Of a DNA stretch of 64,000 nt, positions 59,327-64,000 are shown in pieces. The stretch is taken from assembly GCA_009781635.1 (NCBI GenBank), contig WQXU01000007.1, forward strand, positions 1 through 64,000, written 5' to 3'. The translations under genes and the position numbers were made by a program. The DNA comes from Treponema sp. Its GTDB lineage: Bacteria; Spirochaetota; Spirochaetia; Treponematales; Breznakiellaceae. Numbering within the stretch: position 1 is the stretch's first letter; each line of letters begins with the position of its first letter. Under the pieces are notes generated by a model. It saw nothing but the letters and a program-made list of their open reading frames with translations, searched no databases and was not told where the DNA came from.

Positions 59327-62293
59327 ATGTTTCTTAAGCGCCTCTCTATTCTTGGTTTCAAGTCATTTGCAGACCGTACGGAAATAGAATTTAACGATGG
59401 AATCACGGCTCTTTTAGGCCCCAATGGCTGCGGGAAATCCAATGTTGTGGATGCGGTCAAGTGGGTTTTGGGTGAGCATGCTATCAGATCGCTGCGCGCT
59501 GAAAAAATGGAAGATGTTATCTTCAGCGGCACGGAGTCCCGAAAGCCGTTAAATGTAGCGGAAGTTGCCCTTTCCATCGCAAACGAAACCGGCCTTCTGC
59601 CAATGGATATGCCGGAAATCGAAATAAAGAGGCGGCTGTACCGTTCCGGAGAAAGCGAGTACTTTATCAACGGGACGCAGGTTCGGCTCAAAGACATTCG
59701 CGAATTGTTCTGGGACACGGGCGTAGGCAAGACTGCGTACTCTGTCATGGAACAGGGAAAAATTGACCAAATACTTTCATCAAAACCCGAGGAAAGGCGT
59801 TACCTTTTTGAAGAAGCGGCCGGCATCACAAGGTACAGAGAACGGGGCGCAGAAGCGGAACGAAACCTTGCCAAGACCGAAGAGAATGTGCGCCAGGTTG
59901 AAATAATACTGAACGAGGTAAAACGTTCTCATGACAGCCTTAAAATACAATCGGAGAAAACTTTAAAATACCGCTCGCTCCGCGATGAAATTTTCAATTA
60001 CGAACTTGATATTCAACTGCTGCGGTTAAAACAGTTTAAATACGAAAGGGACGAGAAAAACGAAACACTAAGACGCAGGACTGCCGATCGCGACAGAATA
60101 CGCGCAGAAATGGAAGCTGAAAACAAGGCGCTGGAAGCAAACATGGACGAAGTAAACTCCATGGAAGCACGGCTTGTCGAACTGCAGAAAAACATTTACG
60201 GTCTTGCTCTGGAAAAAAATGCGAAAGAGAACGAGATTCGCCTGTTCAATGAACAGCGCGGTGAAAATAAAATCAAGATAGGACAAAACGAAGAGCGCGA
60301 AAAACAATCCATAGAAAAAATAACAGAATTAAATACAGATGCTGCGGGACAGGATGCGGTTGTACAGGATCTGCAGAAACAATGCGAAAGCATAGAAGAA
60401 AATATCCGTTCATTTGAAGAAAATATTCATCTTGCCGCATCGCGTATAAGCGAAAACGAAAAAGAAACGCGCAGAGCCGAAGATGAAATAAAAAATATCG
60501 AAAAAGAACTAGCCGGACTTGAAAAAGAACTTGCAAAAATAACAGATGACATTGTCGCTGAACTTGATGCAGGTTTAAAAAAAGCAGGCTATTCGGCGGC
60601 GGAACGCAGAAATGCAGAAGAAGCGCTGCAGGAAATACTTGGACGGCTTCGCACCACTCTCTCCGGAAGGGATGCATTGTTCCGTGATATAACTGTTGTT
60701 GCAGATGCAAAAGGCAGCGTAGAGTCTGCGGAAATAAAGCGCATAACAGAAAGCCTTGCAGCAGGCCTTGCGGAAGCTGCCGCCGGAGCGGACAAGGCCG
60801 TAGAACTTTTTGAACGTTACCGGAAACACACACCGACCTTCATTGATGAGTTTCTTGCGCCGCAGGGTATTATTACAAAGAAGCGCGCATTGGATGCTCA
60901 GATAAGAAACGCAAAGGACGGCATTGAGGAAAGGCGCCAGCGTATAAAAACACTGCACGAAGACAATATCAATTTGATGGCAAAAATTGATGAATACCGC
61001 GCTACCCTTGAAAACATGAAAGTTAACCGCGCGCAGATGAAAGCCCGCGCACAGTCTGCAGAGGATCAGGCGCGGCTTATAAGGCGCGAGTTATCAGGCC
61101 AGGAAGGAATTCTAAAAAACATCCGCGACGAGCTTTCGCTTTACCGCAAAAGACTGGGAGAGATTGATGTCCGTATTTCCGCCGTTCAGACAGAAATAGC
61201 AGGCATAGAAGAAAAAACAAAGGCCTTTACCTCCGAGCTTGAAAAACTTGAAAAAGATATCCGGAAAAGAAATGATAATGTTGCGGGGAAAAAAGTTGTT
61301 ATTAACAAGCGGATGGCGGAACTTTCCAAAGTGCAGGAAGCCCTGGAAAAAATTCACCTTGAGCTTGTTCAATCAGATATGGAAATAAAGAACATTCAGG
61401 AAAATTTCAGGGAAACTCATTCCAGGGATTTAATGGAGTTCGAAGAGCGGACTTTCAATATTACAGCATCTCCTGCGTCACTGCGCGAAAAACTTGCAGC
61501 ATCCCGCGCGAAGATAAAAGAGCTTGGCTCTGTAAATCTTATGGCCCCGGAAGAATATGCAGAAACAAAACAACGTTACGATTTTTATAATAATCAGATG
61601 GCAGACCTGGAAAAGGCGCGCAAAGACCTTGAAGATCTGACATCGGAAATCCGCCAGGAATCTTCGCAGTTATTCCTTGACACATACAACCGCATAAAGA
61701 AAAATTTTCACAATATGTTCCGCAGGCTCTTTGGCGGCGGACGCGCAGAACTTAGGCTCTCAGATCCAAATCATGTTCTGGAATCGGGCATTGAGATTCT
61801 TGCCCAGCCGCCGGGAAAAAAACTTGAACATTTAAGCCTGCTGTCCGGCGGCGAATGTTCAATGACGGCCGTGGCTCTTCTTTTTGCAACTTACATGGTT
61901 AAGCCGTCTCCCTTCTGTCTGTTAGACGAAATTGACGCTGCGCTTGACGAACAGAATGTAGGCCGTTTTATCCACCTTCTGCGCGAGTTCAGCGATACAA
62001 GCCAGTTCATTATTATTACGCATAACAAAAAAACCACTACGGGAGCCGGAACATTAATCGGTGTAACCATGCAGGAATCCGGCGTAACAAAATTGATAAC
62101 GGCGCGGCTTAAACACGGTGAACTTGATATCTCAGACGGACCTGTGCCGCAAAGCGAGCTGTGGGATACAGACGGATTATTCGAAGAAGAAGATGTCCCG
62201 CCGGAAGAGGGCAGGCAGCTTCCCGCCGGCATAAACGACCCGAAAAAAGTAACTCAGGAACAGCTAAGACCAATCAGATCACGGAAAGAATAA
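59327..62293 (+). CDS. smc: Chromosome segregation protein SMC (short, spirochaetal form)
   Basis: LSILGFKSFADRTEIEF; LLGPNGCGKSNVVDAVKWVLGE; LLSGGECSMTAVALLFA; PFCLLDEIDAALDEQNVGRF; long coiled coil. Confidence 0.94.
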   Translation: MFLKRLSILGFKSFADRTEIEFNDGITALLGPNGCGKSNVVDAVKWVLGEHAIRSLRAEKMEDVIFSGTESRKPLNVAEVALSIANETGLLPMDMPEIEIKRRLYRSGESEYFINGTQVRLKDIRELFWDTGVGKTAYSVMEQGKIDQILSSKPEERRYLFEEAAGITRYRERGAEAERNLAKTEENVRQVEIILNEVKRSHDSLKIQSEKTLKYRSLRDEIFNYELDIQLLRLKQFKYERDEKNETLRRRTADRDRIRAEMEAENKALEANMDEVNSMEARLVELQKNIYGLALEKNAKENEIRLFNEQRGENKIKIGQNEEREKQSIEKITELNTDAAGQDAVVQDLQKQCESIEENIRSFEENIHLAASRISENEKETRRAEDEIKNIEKELAGLEKELAKITDDIVAELDAGLKKAGYSAAERRNAEEALQEILGRLRTTLSGRDALFRDITVVADAKGSVESAEIKRITESLAAGLAEAAAGADKAVELFERYRKHTPTFIDEFLAPQGIITKKRALDAQIRNAKDGIEERRQRIKTLHEDNINLMAKIDEYRATLENMKVNRAQMKARAQSAEDQARLIRRELSGQEGILKNIRDELSLYRKRLGEIDVRISAVQTEIAGIEEKTKAFTSELEKLEKDIRKRNDNVAGKKVVINKRMAELSKVQEALEKIHLELVQSDMEIKNIQENFRETHSRDLMEFEERTFNITASPASLREKLAASRAKIKELGSVNLMAPEEYAETKQRYDFYNNQMADLEKARKDLEDLTSEIRQESSQLFLDTYNRIKKNFHNMFRRLFGGGRAELRLSDPNHVLESGIEILAQPPGKKLEHLSLLSGGECSMTAVALLFATYMVKPSPFCLLDEIDAALDEQNVGRFIHLLREFSDTSQFIIITHNKKTTTGAGTLIGVTMQESGVTKLITARLKHGELDISDGPVPQSELWDTDGLFEEEDVPPEEGRQLPAGINDPKKVTQEQLRPIRSRKE

Positions 62294-62393
62294 TTACTAA
62301 CAGAACGCCTCAAAAGTGAAATATTTTACATGACGTTAAGAGAAATTGTTACGATTGCAGCTGCCTTGATATCTTTTAAGTTTAAATAATATT

Positions 62394-64000
62394 TTAATTA
62401 ATAATAAACTCCGCCCAGGAATATTGCACCATAAATCTGCCTAAATAGTTATTTATAGAACCGCTGCCGGATTTAAGGAAATCGTACATGTCGCATGAGA
62501 ATTTATCAGGTGCAACAGCAAGATACCCGCGCTCTTTTATCAGGATATCGTGAAATCCTTCTGTCTTCAGAGTCTGGTTTAAATCTGCCACAATCTGCCT
62601 GAATTGGCTCTTTAACGATTCAGAATCATTTTTATCTTCCCAAATAACCGCAATTATTTCATTAATACTGCATCTTGCTCCATTCTTACTGACTAGGTAC
62701 GCAAATATTTCTTTTGCTTTTGAGCGCTGAAAACGAAGCGGTTTATCATTAACAAAAACATCAAAATTGCCAAAGCACTGAACACGCAGCCTTTTATTAT
62801 TGGATTCCGCAAACGTTCCATTGCCTTTAACACCCCGTTTTTGGAAACAGGCTTCATAATATAATCGCTTGCTGCAACTGTAAAAGCGTCTCCTTTTTTT
62901 GGAATTGAAATAATGGCGGTCGTTCCATGTCCGGGCTTGCTTTGTATATATAAAGTTCCCTGGCACATTGCCAAAAGACGGTTACGAACTTTCTCTATAC
63001 CGGTATGTATTCGATCCTCCGGTAACGTTCGATCCTCTGGGAACGGGCACCCTTCCTGTATAGGCATTTCAATATTAAAACCTGCGCCATCGTCAGTAAC
63101 AATGACGAAAATTTCATTTTCTGTTTCCTGCGTACTGATAGTTACTGTTCCGCCGTCTTCTGTTTTTGTCACCCCGTGCCGCACAGCGATTTCCACGATA
63201 GGCTGCAAGGTAAGCACAGGCAGCATAAAATTACGCACTTTAATGTTATAAACGATGTTAAGCCTTTCTTCAAAGCGTTTTTTTTCTATTTTTAAATAGT
63301 TTTTTACTTGATGGAATTCTTTGTCAAAAGTGATTAGTTCATTATGAACAAGCGAATCCAGATTACCCCGCAGGTATTCAGCAAACTCAACTACAGTCTC
63401 CTCCGCTTTCTTCGGGTTTTTTATGCAAAAATATTTTATAACCGAAAGAACATTGTAAAGAAAATGCGGCTGTATTTGTGTCTTTATAATGGTTATAAGC
63501 TCCTGTGACAGTTTGTGTTCCGCTTTTATTTTATCGTCAATTAAGGTTTTTATGTCCGCAGCCATAGAGTTCACAGCGTTCTTTATTTTATCAAACTCAT
63601 CGTTATAACTGCCTTCAATTTTAGTATCTAAATCACCTTCGGCTATTTTACCTATTCCGCTGACCAGCGTTTTAACAGGACTTAGAAGCCCGCTTAGAAC
63701 GAAATACACAACTATAGCCATAATAATAAGCGCAAGGAGCAAAGTCCGAATCGATTCAAGAAGCAGCTGGTTACGCTCTCTGTGAAAATCTTCTTCCGGC
63801 ACAAGTCCGATGATTGTATGACCATCTGTGTTTTTATACCCTGCGTAGTAGAGAGTATTATCTATGCTTACCCATGTGAATCCGCTGCCGGCGCTTACGG
63901 TTTTGTACCATTCATATTCTGTGACATCCCTGCCTCTTAACGTATCGTATGGGTAAGCGATTATATATCCTGCAGCCAGCACCATTCCATACCCGGTTTG
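62394..64000 (-). pseudogene. Collapsed two-component pair: LytS/YesM-type histidine kinase fused to the tail of a receiver domain, then a frameshifted SARP/Trans_reg_C output domain
   Basis: ORF 62693-63985: HAMP, QIQPHFLYN, LQPIVEIAVRHG, then GDAFTVAASDYIMKPVSKNGVLKAMERL; ORF 62394-62966: RLRVQCFGNFDVFVNDKPLRFQRSKAKEIFAYLV. Runs off the window edge. Confidence 0.7.

Noticed and set aside
60196-60958. Long antisense ORFs within smc (60273-60833, 60575-60958 and others)
   Set aside because: Opposite strand of coiled-coil coding sequence; Phe/Leu/Cys-rich artefacts.

Overview
This 64-kb window looks like the chromosome of a treponeme-like spirochaete. Support comes from an archaeal-type PheT, TpLRR/BspA lipoproteins, a DUF4954 protein, flgM behind a sigma-28-type promoter, and a short spirochaetal SMC. 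Housekeeping genes (radA, rsmI, pheT, pepT, parAB, smc, glgP, a sigma-70 factor) are mixed with accessory modules: large Ig/InlB-repeat lipoproteins beside an Mpi-type serine invertase, two toxin-antitoxin loci, BspA-like LRR lipoproteins, and a Pro-Thr/GNQ-repeat lipoprotein. No tRNA, rRNA or CRISPR array was recognised. The strongest leads are: (1) a three-gene nuoE-nuoF-'GltD/HydA-mosaic' operon with no hydrogenase H-cluster subunit, resembling a Stn-type electron-bifurcating transhydrogenase, with an inverted repeat just upstream; (2) a PHP-DRTGG-CBS/HATPase regulatory trio of the kind often linked to HydABC hydrogenases, here detached from it; (3) a leader of about 330 nt with stacked RBS-occluding hairpins before an RRM RNA-binding protein; (4) HigBA- and MazF-type TA loci with readable promoter/operator architecture; (5) a collapsed histidine kinase/response regulator pair and a frameshifted, truncated metH; (6) unexplained structured intergenic repeats at 45.4 and 57.5 kb. 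All homology calls come from reading protein motifs by eye; no database search was run.
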